Assembly: GCA_023268595.1 (NCBI GenBank)
Contig: JALQUD010000039.1
Span: 1 to 8,877 of the forward strand
DNA: 8,877 nucleotides
Reading direction: 5' to 3'
DNA from: Candidatus Saccharimonadia bacterium
Lineage (GTDB): Bacteria; Patescibacteriota; Saccharimonadia; Saccharimonadales; UBA4665
This document shows, piece by piece, positions 1 through 5,981 of this stretch. The stretch's first letter is position 1. Every line of letters begins with the position of its first letter. A program made the translations under genes and the position numbers. The notes beneath the pieces are model-generated. The model saw only the letters and a program-made list of their open reading frames with translations, was not told the DNA's origin and did no database searches.

Positions 1-576
1 ATCTGCGGGCTTATCGCCTTCAGCAGGGTGGTGGTTAACATCGTGCTGCGCAGCGTCGATGTGGGCGTGGCTCTGCCAAGCATCTTCGATGGCCAATGGG
101 CGATCGCTTACAGTGAGCACGTCGTGCAGCCGCTCACCGAATTGCTGACCAGTAATGCGCTCAACAAGACGCTGATCGCGGTGATGTGGGGCTTCGCCGG
201 ATTCCTGGTATATGTCGGCTTCGAGTACGGTGTCCACTCGCTTAGGGAACTGCGCCAGAGCCGGCAGGAAATCCGTATGGCCCGAGGTGGCCAGGTGGAG
301 CAGAGTCCGCTTACCAAGACATTCTGGCGCGGCGTGATGTGGCGTACCGGTATGCTGCTACTGGCTATCGTATTTTTCTTTGCCGGGACGGTCCCGTTGT
401 TGGCCAGCGCATTCGGCATCGCTGAGTCGGTCATCCTGAGCGAGAACCTGGCACGCGACGGCCTTCGCGTCGTCCTGGCTATAGCTGAGTGGTTTGTGTG
501 CCTGCATGCCTTAGTGGTTTTCTTCCGGCTGTACACCATGCGTACTCGGTTGTTCGGCGACGAAGAGCTGTATTAG
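1..576 (+). CDS. Multi-pass membrane protein, 5' end outside the window
   Basis: The reading frame is open from the first base and ends at the TAA-free stop TAG at 574-576, so the gene begins upstream and only about 191 residues are visible. An internal GTG at 28 could be read as a start, but nothing favours it over an upstream start. Three hydrophobic stretches are clear: one around ALNKTLIAVMWGFAGFLVYV, one around GMLLLAIVFFFAGTVPLLAS, and one around VVLAIAEWFVCLHALVVFF. A basic, polar segment of about 35 residues (SLRELRQSRQEIRMARGG) lies between the first two and is probably a cytoplasmic loop. The protein ends in a charged tail, FGDEELY. I do not recognise the family and assign no function. 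The next gene on the same strand has its own promoter, so this is probably the last gene of its transcript. Confidence 0.7.
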   Translation: MCGLIAFSRVVVNIVLRSVDVGVALPSIFDGQWAIAYSEHVVQPLTELLTSNALNKTLIAVMWGFAGFLVYVGFEYGVHSLRELRQSRQEIRMARGGQVEQSPLTKTFWRGVMWRTGMLLLAIVFFFAGTVPLLASAFGIAESVILSENLARDGLRVVLAIAEWFVCLHALVVFFRLYTMRTRLFGDEELY

Positions 577-579
577 TTC

Positions 580-615
580 CCGGTACGACCGGCCATTGCA
601 CTGCGCGTACGACCG
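580..615. repeat. Paired direct repeat GTACGACCG upstream of the kinase-like gene
   Basis: The 9-mer GTACGACCG occurs at 583-591 and again at 607-615, 24 nt apart. Each copy sits in a short dyad: CCGGT-ACG-ACCGG at 580-592, and CGCG-6 nt-CGCG at 604-617. The second copy lies just upstream of the -10 element of the next gene. The layout resembles a two-site operator, but no regulator is known. A related ACGACCGGC inverted repeat occurs at 6617-6650. Confidence 0.4.
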
Positions 616-621
616 CGGATG

Positions 622-630
622 TGCCATAAT
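622..630 (+). promoter_or_regulatory. Extended -10 promoter for the kinase-like gene, probably leaderless
   Basis: TGCCATAAT (622-630) fits an extended -10 element (TGn followed by CATAAT). The ATG at 637 begins only 6 nt after it, which is where transcription would normally start, so the mRNA would have no 5' leader. No good -35 is seen at the usual 17-nt spacing; TTGCAC at 596-601 is 23 nt away. The nearby GTACGACCG repeats may regulate it. Confidence 0.55.
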
Positions 631-636
631 GGTGGC

Positions 637-1260
637 ATGATTCCGTTGGCAATCGCATTGGCGGGCGTAGGCCTGCTGATTTTCCTGGGTGAATACCTTC
701 GCCACGTCCATCTGTTACAGGCAGAAGTGACGCGTAAGTTCATCCATATCACGGTGGCGGCTTTCGCGGCGACCTGGCCGTTCTTCATGGAATGGAACCA
801 GATCCAGCTGATGAGCCTGCTGATGTTCGTGGGTATCATGGCCTCGCGGACGGCACATCTGTTCCGGGCTATCCATGGCGTCAAGCGACGCACCTGGGGT
901 GAGCTGTTCTTCGCGATGGGAATCGGTACTGCGGCAGTGCTCTGCGACCGTGAGTGGGCATTCGTGGCCGCCATGCTTATCATGGGCGTAGCTGATGGCT
1001 TCGCAGCTTTGGTCGGTACGCTGCTCGATAATGTCAAACAATACAAAGTCTTCGGCCACGTCAAATCCAGGCAGGGGACTGCCACGTTCTTCGTCATGGC
1101 GATCATCATCCTGGTTGCGTGCAACCTGCTCGGTGCCATGCAACTCGGACCGCTGAAGATCCTGATCGTAGCTCTGATCGCCACCGGACTGGAGAACCTG
1201 TCGGTAGCCGGTACCGACAATCTGTTCGTGCCACTGGCGGTCGTCTTGCTGCTCAACTAA
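637..1260 (+). CDS. Integral membrane CTP-dependent polyprenol/phytol kinase-like protein (DGK1/SEC59/VTE5 group)
   Basis: A very hydrophobic 207-residue protein with the motifs of the dolichol kinase/phytol kinase/DGK1 group, which use CTP to phosphorylate a lipid alcohol in the membrane. Visible motifs are the early RKFIH (R33-K34-x-x-H37), R-R-T-W-G-E-L at 84-90, GVADGFAALVG at 117-127 in place of the usual GDAxAxxVG, K-S-x-x-G at 143-147, and the C-terminal E-N-L-S...D-N-L-F-V-P at 186-199. About 200 residues is normal for the bacterial members. I chose the ATG at 637 rather than the in-frame ATG at 619 because 619 lies upstream of the -10 element; neither has a Shine-Dalgarno sequence. 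The gene stands alone, convergent with the metal ATPase. The substrate is not visible from sequence: an isoprenoid alcohol such as undecaprenol is plausible, as are phytol-like alcohols or diacylglycerol. Confidence 0.75.
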   Translation: MIPLAIALAGVGLLIFLGEYLRHVHLLQAEVTRKFIHITVAAFAATWPFFMEWNQIQLMSLLMFVGIMASRTAHLFRAIHGVKRRTWGELFFAMGIGTAAVLCDREWAFVAAMLIMGVADGFAALVGTLLDNVKQYKVFGHVKSRQGTATFFVMAIIILVACNLLGAMQLGPLKILIVALIATGLENLSVAGTDNLFVPLAVVLLLN

Positions 1261-1265
1261 CAAAA

Positions 1266-1291
1266 GCCCCTGTGATCCGACGATCCGGGGC
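1266..1291. terminator. Bidirectional terminator between two convergent genes
   Basis: GCCCC (1266-1270) pairs with GGGGC (1287-1291). An inner GATC/GATC pairing (1274-1277 with 1282-1285) closes a CGAC loop. The hairpin is flanked by CTTGTT on the plus strand and by TTTTG on the minus strand, so it can serve both the kinase-like gene ending at 1260 and the ATPase ending at 1313. Confidence 0.65.
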
Positions 1292-1312
1292 CTTGTTGGT
1301 CTGAAGGGATTA

Positions 1313-3148
1313 TTACTCAGTCTTGCCAGTATGGGCGCGCAAGGCATTGAAAATGACGATGACATCGACCAGCTCCTGGACGATAGCGCCGCTCAGGGCC
1401 GAGAACTTGCCGGTAGCATAGACCGCCATCAGTCCGATGCTGATGACGATACCGATCATGATGCTTTGGGTAGCGATGGAGAACGTCCGCTTGGCGATAC
1501 CGGCTGCGGTGGCGACCTTACTGACGTCGTCCTTCATGATGACGATATCGGCCGACTCGCTGGCCACCGTCGAACCGCGGGCGCCAAGCGCGATGCCGAC
1601 ATCGGCGGCCGTCAGCACTGGAGCGTCATTGACGCCGTCACCGATGAAGGCTACCGGTTTGCCGAGTTTTTCAATGGCACGAAGTTTATCGGCAGGTAGG
1701 GCGTCGGCGGTAATATCGGCGTCCTGGATACCGACTTGCTTGGCAATGCGCTGCGCGTTGCCGGCATTGTCGCCAGTAACCAGATGAATGGTCTTGTATC
1801 CGAGTGCCTTCAGCCGGCTGATGGTATCGGCGCTCTCGGGGCGGATCGTATCGCTGAAGCTTATGACGCCAGCCAGCTTGCCATTGATGGCCACATAGGT
1901 GGTGATGCCGGCGCTGCGCTGAGTAAGGCCGCTCACGTCCACGTCGTGATCCTGCAGATAGGATAACCGCCCGACCAACACCTGCTTGCCAGCGTACGTC
2001 GCCGACAGGCCTTGCCCGGCCTTCTCATTGAGCTGTTTGACCTTTGCCAGTTTGAGCCCGTCAGACTTGGCTGCATCGACGATAGCTTTGGCTACGACAT
2101 GGTTTGATTGCTGCTCCAGAGTGGCTGCCATGCTCAGGACCTCGTCGCGTGAGTGAAGGTCGGATACCGTCTCGACACCTGCTACTTCGAGCTTGCCAAG
2201 CGTCAACGTGCCGGTCTTGTCAAAGGCTAGGCTCTTAGCCTCCGCGAGACGCTCCAGCGCGCCACCGTGTTTGACGATGATTCCGGCCTTGGCACTGCGC
2301 GACATGCCGGATATGATGGCGATCGGTGCCGCCAGGATGAGCGGGCAAGGGGTCGCCACTACGATGACCTGTAGGAAGCGCATCGGATCGTGGGTCGCGA
2401 TCCAAGCGCAACCGGCGATAGTGAAGGCGATGATCGTGAACGGGATGGCATAGCGGTCCGCCAACCGCACATACGGTGCCTGACTTTTGCTGGCTGCCTG
2501 GACTAGTTTGACGATCTGCCCATACTGGCTTTCTTTGGCATTGCGGAGCGCCTTGGCGGTGATGGCGCCATCGATGTTGGCGCTACCGCTCAGGATGTCG
2601 TCGCCAGTCTGCTTGGCTATCGGCAGACTTTCACCGGTCAGGGCGGACTCGTCAAAGTCACCGGAACCGTCCAGAATGGTAGCGTCGACCGGAACGATCT
2701 CACCGGGTTTGATGAGCAGCTTGTCTCCGGCTTGCACGTCACTGGCCTTCACGCTGACGGTCTTGCGGCCACGTAACACGGTCGCTTTCTGTGGCGCCCG
2801 TTCCAGCAGGGCGCTTAGCTCCGTCTTGGCTCGCCGCTCAGCGTAATCTTCCAACGCCTCGCCGCCGGTTAGCATGATGACGATCACGGCTGCGGCCCAG
2901 TATTCGCCGAGTATCACCGATGTGACGATAGCTGTGACAGCCAGGATATCTATGCCATAGGTGCCGCTACGCAAATCGTGCCACATATCCCAGAGCAATG
3001 GCAGACAGGTGGCCAGGGCTACGCCGCTTACCAGCCAGCGCGCCCAGTCACCATGTCCTGATAACTGAAGTCCGATACCTATCAGGCTGGTGACGATGAT
3101 GGTGCTGAAAAATTTATACTGACGCAGAAAGTCCAAGGCCTTGCGCAT
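1313..3148 (-). CDS. P1B-type heavy-metal-translocating ATPase, TPC-motif class
   Basis: A complete 611-residue metal-pumping P-type ATPase that should couple ATP hydrolysis to export of a transition metal across the membrane. Signatures in order: T-G-E-S at 171-174 (actuator domain), T-P-C-P-L at 266-270 in the metal-binding helix, D310-K-T-G-T (phosphorylated Asp), S-N-H350 of the P1B nucleotide-binding domain with Val where Pro normally follows the His, T-G-D at 458-460, G-D-G-V-N-D-A-P at 503-510, and Q-E-L-V-D-V-I-V-I-F-N-A-L-R at 591-604 in the last helix. No N-terminal HMA domain, histidine-rich tail or hemerythrin domain is present. The TPC triplet differs from the CPC of Cu/Zn/Cd pumps and the SPC of Co pumps; TPC pumps have been linked to nickel, but the metal is unproven here. 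Start: ATG 3148 has AGGAG at 3159-3163 with a 10-nt gap, whereas the in-frame TTG at 3157 is too close to that site. Confidence 0.92.
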   Translation of the reverse strand: MRKALDFLRQYKFFSTIIVTSLIGIGLQLSGHGDWARWLVSGVALATCLPLLWDMWHDLRSGTYGIDILAVTAIVTSVILGEYWAAAVIVIMLTGGEALEDYAERRAKTELSALLERAPQKATVLRGRKTVSVKASDVQAGDKLLIKPGEIVPVDATILDGSGDFDESALTGESLPIAKQTGDDILSGSANIDGAITAKALRNAKESQYGQIVKLVQAASKSQAPYVRLADRYAIPFTIIAFTIAGCAWIATHDPMRFLQVIVVATPCPLILAAPIAIISGMSRSAKAGIIVKHGGALERLAEAKSLAFDKTGTLTLGKLEVAGVETVSDLHSRDEVLSMAATLEQQSNHVVAKAIVDAAKSDGLKLAKVKQLNEKAGQGLSATYAGKQVLVGRLSYLQDHDVDVSGLTQRSAGITTYVAINGKLAGVISFSDTIRPESADTISRLKALGYKTIHLVTGDNAGNAQRIAKQVGIQDADITADALPADKLRAIEKLGKPVAFIGDGVNDAPVLTAADVGIALGARGSTVASESADIVIMKDDVSKVATAAGIAKRTFSIATQSIMIGIVISIGLMAVYATGKFSALSGAIVQELVDVIVIFNALRAHTGKTE

Positions 3149-3158
3149 GATAAGCAAT

Positions 3159-3188
3159 CTCCTGTTTCTTAAGCACCAGTATATAACA
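3159..3188 (-). promoter_or_regulatory. Extended -10 promoter and Shine-Dalgarno of the ATPase gene
   Basis: On the minus strand TGTTATATA (3188-3180) is an extended -10 and overlaps TATACT (3183-3178). The -35 region would fall in the end of the sortase gene and is weak. AGGAG (3163-3159) precedes the ATG at 3148 by 10 nt. The ATPase is therefore probably transcribed separately from the sortase operon, although read-through across the 55-nt gap is possible because no clear terminator separates them. Confidence 0.5.
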
Positions 3189-3203
3189 CCTTGAGGCCGT
3201 TGC

Positions 3204-3962
3204 TCAGGACGGCTTGGCGGAAAGATCGCGTGCCGGTGTCGCCGACGTCATGGTGGCGAAGACCACGGTATTGTCGGTGTATTCACCGCTAGCCGTATCA
3301 AAGGTTCCGCTACACGTGATCAGGCGCAGTTCGGCGTTGCCGGTGTGCGGGTCGTATACCTGTTGGGGTGGTACCTTCTCCCGGCCGTATTCACGTAGGG
3401 CGTACACCTTGAACGTCACGGTGCTGCCGTCGTCACGGCTTACCAGTACCTGATCACCGGGTTTAAGCTTATGGAGCGCATAAAAGACAGATGGTCCGTC
3501 ACCGTTAGCGTATGAGTCGACGTGGCCGACGATCACCGACGCGCCGTACTGGCCAGGGGCGGGCGAGTCATGATACCAGGCCGCTTTATCGAAGTCCGGA
3601 GCTTTCGGCGTATCTATCCCGCCGGCAGCGGTCTTGCCGACGGTCGTCAGGTCGGATGTTATGCCGACGGCCGGAATCGACAGACTCGTCGGTTTGGCGA
3701 AGCCGGTAAAGACACCGTCTTTCGGCTTTGGAGAGCCTATTTCCGGGATATCGCCAACGCTACGGCTATGGCTGACCGAGCGCTGGTCCTGCAGGCCGCG
3801 CGTTATGGCGGCGATGCCACTGATGGCGAATAACGAAGCAACCACCAGACAGATGACTGCCAGGTGGTTGCCTTTCGGTAGTGTGCCTGAACGGAACGTA
3901 ACAGATCCTAAATGGTTAATCGCGTCCGTTTGCCAGTTGCTTACGGGCGATGATGATCGCAC
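3204..3962 (-). CDS. Class F-like sortase (membrane-anchored transpeptidase)
   Basis: A cysteine transpeptidase that should cut a C-terminal sorting motif of a surface protein outside the membrane and join it to a cell-surface acceptor. A single membrane helix (about residues 34-54) is followed by a sortase barrel. The catalytic His is in V-I-V-G-H147-V-D-S and the Cys in L-R-L-I-T-C217-S-G. The G-P-S-V-F-Y-A-L pattern after the His and D-N-T-V-V-F-A after the Cys fit class F sortases of Actinobacteria and relatives. There is no Arg between C217 and R245, so the usual Arg of the last barrel strand is missing or replaced; R213 is the nearest. The frame has no ATG before residue 238, so the start is the GTG at 3962, which overlaps the upstream gene by 47 nt with only a weak ribosome site; translational coupling is likely. 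Its partner is the anchored EF-hand protein just upstream. Confidence 0.88.
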   Translation of the reverse strand: MRSSSPVSNWQTDAINHLGSVTFRSGTLPKGNHLAVICLVVASLFAISGIAAITRGLQDQRSVSHSRSVGDIPEIGSPKPKDGVFTGFAKPTSLSIPAVGITSDLTTVGKTAAGGIDTPKAPDFDKAAWYHDSPAPGQYGASVIVGHVDSYANGDGPSVFYALHKLKPGDQVLVSRDDGSTVTFKVYALREYGREKVPPQQVYDPHTGNAELRLITCSGTFDTASGEYTDNTVVFATMTSATPARDLSAKPS

Positions 3963-4722
3963 CGCCTGCGGCCGCCAGGGCAGCAGCGCCGGCTACGAGC
4001 AAGGCTGGTGATTCAATGCCGTCTACCGAGCCTGCACCGGTGGCTGCACCACTGGTAGGCGCGCTGCTCAGCACACCGCAGGCTGCTGGTACGGTAGCTT
4101 CGAATGGCAGCGCCGGGTACAGGTCGCTCTTCTTGGAGCCGTCGTACTTAGCTTTGTCATCATACAGGCTGCTGATACCGTGCAGGTCGATGCTGGCCTT
4201 GGTCATATCAGCGGCGGTCACGCCGGCTGGAAGCGTGAAGGTGCGGTCGTAGCTTATGTTACCTTTGGCGTCCGCCTTGGGCATGCGTTCAGCTGACAGG
4301 ACGCTTTTGGCGCTGGTGTCACCGGAGGTTGTGAGGGAGACTTTGGCTGGGCCGGTGTAGGCGATCGACTCGGTGCCGTTTATCAGTTTGTCGCCGTCTT
4401 TGTCGGCTGCTGGAACCGGGCATTTGGCTTGGCCGCCGACCTGGATGTGCAGGGCATGCGGCAGATTGGCGGAGGCGCCAGTAGCTTTCATGCTGACTTT
4501 GAGCTGGGTGCCGGTCAGCGTAAGTGTAGCGCTGCCGCTGGTACCAGAGTTGTTAAGCGGTGACAGGCTGACCTGGAATGTCTGGCTGGCTGGAGCCGCA
4601 CTCTGGGCCGATGCTGATGCTGGCAAGCAGGCGAGTGTGGCTAGGATTGCGCCGGCGGCCGTGGCCAGGGTGCGGCGTGCGGTTTGCGGTGTGACGTGCA
4701 TCATGTGTTTCATACGTTTCAT
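3916..4722 (-). CDS. Secreted CHRD-like surface protein with an EF-hand-type loop and a C-terminal membrane anchor
   Basis: 268 residues. A long basic N-terminus and hydrophobic core form a signal peptide with likely cleavage after A-S-A (about residue 39). The exported domain (about 45-215) resembles the CHRD-like proteins found beside class F sortases in Actinobacteria, with the pattern L-P-H89-A-L-H92-I. It contains a perfect 12-residue EF-hand loop, DKDGDKLINGTE at 107-118, which predicts calcium binding. C101 and C215, the only Cys in the mature part, could form a disulfide. A Ser/Gly/Ala-rich linker (218-234) leads to a membrane helix (240-259) and the tail RKQLANGRD, which is the layout of a sortase substrate, but no LPxTG is present (the segment reads G-I-E-S-P-A-L-L). 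Start: ATG 4722 follows GAGAGGGG at 4728-4735; an upstream ATG at 4776 has no ribosome site and would put an 18-residue charged extension before the signal peptide. The sortase follows and overlaps. Function is unknown; calcium-dependent adhesion or surface structure is inference. Confidence 0.75.
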   Translation of the reverse strand: MKRMKHMMHVTPQTARRTLATAAGAILATLACLPASASAQSAAPASQTFQVSLSPLNNSGTSGSATLTLTGTQLKVSMKATGASANLPHALHIQVGGQAKCPVPAADKDGDKLINGTESIAYTGPAKVSLTTSGDTSAKSVLSAERMPKADAKGNISYDRTFTLPAGVTAADMTKASIDLHGISSLYDDKAKYDGSKKSDLYPALPFEATVPAACGVLSSAPTSGAATGAGSVDGIESPALLVAGAAALAAAGGAIIIARKQLANGRD

Positions 4723-4790
4723 AGGAACCCCTCTCATTGCGTTTTCGTGCTTATGTAATACCCTCCAGCACTCCACTACTGGTAAGTCCG

Positions 4791-4835
4791 ACTATACTAC
4801 GAGTCTTGCGTTCATGCCATACCATGAACTTGCAA
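4791..4835 (-). promoter_or_regulatory. Candidate promoter and overlapping palindrome of the surface-protein/sortase operon
   Basis: On the minus strand TATAGT (4796-4791) is a candidate -10, 68 nt before the ATG; TATTAC (4760-4755) is a closer alternative. Neither has a good -35. An imperfect palindrome covers the -35 position: GTTCATG (4810-4816) pairs with CATGAAC (4823-4829) around a 6-nt loop. It extends as TTGC (4806-4809) with GCAA (4832-4835) across a 2-nt bulge, giving 11 bp in all. No T-run follows on either strand, so an operator is more likely than a terminator. Confidence 0.4.
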
Positions 4836-4843
4836 AGCCAACA

Positions 4844-5629
4844 CTACTTGTCACTGAGTGCTTTGCCAGCTTTGTCCTTCAGCCACTCGATCATGTCCAA
4901 ATACGGGCCGGGGCCGTAGCTTATCCGGCTGACTCCAGCCTGCGACAGGTCGTGTGGGCTAGGAAACCCTGGGAACCAGATGACATTGACGGGCAGCGGC
5001 GATTCGGCGCATAGGCGTCGTATCTGCCCGATGTCGCTCATACCGGGTGCGAAGAAGCAGTCTGCCCCGGCATCCTTGAAAGCTTTGGCCCGCTCTAGCA
5101 GTTTATCGACGATGTCGTCATTGGCTTTTTCGTCATCGCTAGCGTAGAAGAACAGATTAGTCCGGCCATTGATCACCAGGTCTACGCCGCGTTCATCGGC
5201 CGCCGCGCGGGCAGCTGTGATGCGGTCGCAGGCGTCCTGCAATTCCCGCAGCTCACCATCTGATTCGCCCCGGTCTTCCAGGTTGATGCCGACGATGCCG
5301 GTCGCTAAAGCGCGGGCAACTGATGCTTTGACTTCCGTAGGCGTGCCGCCGTAGCCGGTTTCAAAATCCACGCTGACGGGCAGCTCGGTCGCATCGGCAA
5401 TGCGTTGCATGTTGTTAAGATCGAGTTCCAGGGGCATGCTTTCACCGTCCTCATAACCGTATGAATTGGCTATAGCGTGGTGGCTGGTAGCGATGGCTTT
5501 GGCTCCCTGGCTAGCCACGGCCAATGCTGAATCGACATCCCAGACGTTAAACAGGATGATGGGATCGCCACTGACATGCAGTGCTTTGAATAGGCGGGCT
5601 TTCTCTTGCTGGCTGGGCTGTTCGGACAT
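4844..5629 (-). CDS. PEP mutase/isocitrate lyase superfamily enzyme of unknown substrate
   Basis: 261 residues, the usual length for the short PEP mutase/2-methylisocitrate lyase-like enzymes. These are soluble TIM-barrel, Mg-dependent proteins that make or break C-C or P-C bonds of alpha-keto or alpha-oxyanion carboxylates. Visible features are F-N-V-W-D (27-31), A-T-S-H-H-A-I-A-N-S-Y-G-Y-E-D-G-E (48-63) typical of the substrate pocket of this subgroup, V-D88-F-E90-T-G-Y-G, G-I-N-L-E118-D119, I-N154-G-R156-T-N and Y-G-P-G-P at 238-242. D88, E90 and E118 match the metal-site positions. The K-K-C-G-H loop of true isocitrate and methylisocitrate lyases is absent, so those activities are unlikely; hydrolase or mutase activity cannot be chosen from sequence. 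Start: ATG 5629 with AAGGAG 6 nt upstream. The frame stays open further upstream through the tRNA gene, which is coincidental. It probably forms a single-gene transcript. Confidence 0.85.
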   Translation of the reverse strand: MSEQPSQQEKARLFKALHVSGDPIILFNVWDVDSALAVASQGAKAIATSHHAIANSYGYEDGESMPLELDLNNMQRIADATELPVSVDFETGYGGTPTEVKASVARALATGIVGINLEDRGESDGELRELQDACDRITAARAAADERGVDLVINGRTNLFFYASDDEKANDDIVDKLLERAKAFKDAGADCFFAPGMSDIGQIRRLCAESPLPVNVIWFPGFPSPHDLSQAGVSRISYGPGPYLDMIEWLKDKAGKALSDK

Positions 5630-5652
5630 GGCGTGCTCCTTCCGGTCGGGTG

Positions 5653-5688
5653 ATAATATGTGCCAACAGTATGACGGCGCACAATATA
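5653..5688 (-). promoter_or_regulatory. Candidate -10 elements of the PEP mutase-family gene
   Basis: Two -10-like hexamers lie on the minus strand in the gap after the tRNA terminator: TATATT (5688-5683) and TATTAT (5658-5653). Neither has a convincing -35. A promoter is expected here because the tRNA terminator upstream should block read-through, but I cannot choose between the two. Confidence 0.35.
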
Positions 5689-5736
5689 GCGGACAGTGAG
5701 ATATCGCACAGACGGTGCGGAGCGTTTGAGGGGAAT

Positions 5737-5762
5737 AAAAAAGAACCCCCAGAAAGGGGTCC
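5737..5762 (-). terminator. Intrinsic terminator of the tRNA-His transcript
   Basis: On the minus strand GGACCCC (5762-5756) pairs with GGGGTTC (5749-5743) around a short T-rich loop. The stem is extended by a T-G wobble at the loop and followed at once by six T (5742-5737). This is a classic Rho-independent terminator, placed about 35 nt after the tRNA CCA end. Confidence 0.85.
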
Positions 5763-5769
5763 TTGTGTC

Positions 5770-5783
5770 GCTCCGGACGGAGC
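5770..5783. other. Short palindrome in the tRNA 3' trailer
   Basis: GCTCCG (5770-5775) and CGGAGC (5778-5783) form a 6-bp inverted repeat with a 2-nt centre (in practice a 4-bp-plus tight loop) between the tRNA end and its terminator. It may limit exonuclease trimming of the precursor. No other role is evident. Confidence 0.35.
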
Positions 5784-5797
5784 TTGTCGTCGATGCA

Positions 5798-5875
5798 TGG
5801 GGCGAATGATGGGATTTGAACCCACGGCCTTCTGAGCCACAATCAGACGCTCTAACCTACTGAGCTACATCCGCC
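5798..5875 (-). tRNA. trnH: tRNA-His (anticodon GTG), with encoded G-1 and CCA
   Basis: The minus strand folds into a full cloverleaf. The acceptor stem is GCGGATG/CATTCGC with one G-T pair. The D arm is GCTC/GAGC, the anticodon stem TCTGA/TCAGA with loop TTGTGGC, and the T arm GTGGG-TTCAAAT-CCCAT. The anticodon GTG (plus-strand 5838-5840) reads histidine codons. Two identity marks of tRNA-His are present: discriminator C73 (5801) and an extra G at position -1 (5875) that can pair with it. The 3' CCA is encoded (5798-5800). The gene has a dedicated promoter at 5953-5981 and an intrinsic terminator at 5737-5762, so it is a single-tRNA transcription unit. Confidence 0.97.
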
Positions 5876-5952
5876 ATACTTACTGTCTACGAGCCTGTCT
5901 ATTGGCCTATCGACTGGCCGGCCCTGACGAGCCGATATGATCAACAGAGGTG

Positions 5953-5981
5953 ATTATACTATCTACGGCCGGTTTCGCCAA
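5953..5981 (-). promoter_or_regulatory. Sigma70-type promoter of tRNA-His
   Basis: On the minus strand TTGGCG (5981-5976), a 17-nt spacer and a perfect TATAAT (5958-5953) make the best consensus promoter in the window. The -35 and spacer lie inside the last codons of the ITPase gene and the -10 starts right after its TAG. Transcription should begin near 5946, leaving about 70 nt of 5' leader to be removed before the mature tRNA. Confidence 0.75.

Noticed and set aside
619..636. ATG at 619 as the start of the kinase-like protein
   Set aside because: It lies upstream of the likely -10 element and adds six residues (MCHNGG) unlike the family N-terminus.
573..1365. Long minus-strand frames of 200 or more codons opposite the kinase-like gene
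   Set aside because: They mirror the GC-rich codons of the plus-strand gene, have low-complexity Arg/Ser/Pro-rich or Asp/His/Gln-rich products, and cross the terminator and neighbouring genes.
3149..3157. TTG at 3157 as the ATPase start
   Set aside because: It lies one base from the AGGAG sequence, too close for initiation; ATG 3148 has workable spacing.
3200..3225. Small dyad GCCGT/ACGGC at the sortase stop as a terminator
   Set aside because: The stem is only 5 bp and is not followed by a T-run on the minus strand.
4627..4635. Lipobox (T-L-A-C32) in the surface-protein signal peptide
   Set aside because: The -3 residue is Thr rather than Leu, and a good A-S-A cleavage site follows a few residues later, so ordinary signal peptidase cleavage is more likely.
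5630..5842. N-terminal extension of the PEP mutase-like frame
   Set aside because: The frame stays open upstream but runs through the tRNA-His gene and its terminator; ATG 5629 has a clear AAGGAG site and matches the family N-terminus.
5876..5950. Possible structured RNA or second tRNA in the tRNA-His leader
   Set aside because: The stretch has small GGCC dyads and a CTGTCTA direct repeat but no cloverleaf or known motif; it is most simply a processed leader.
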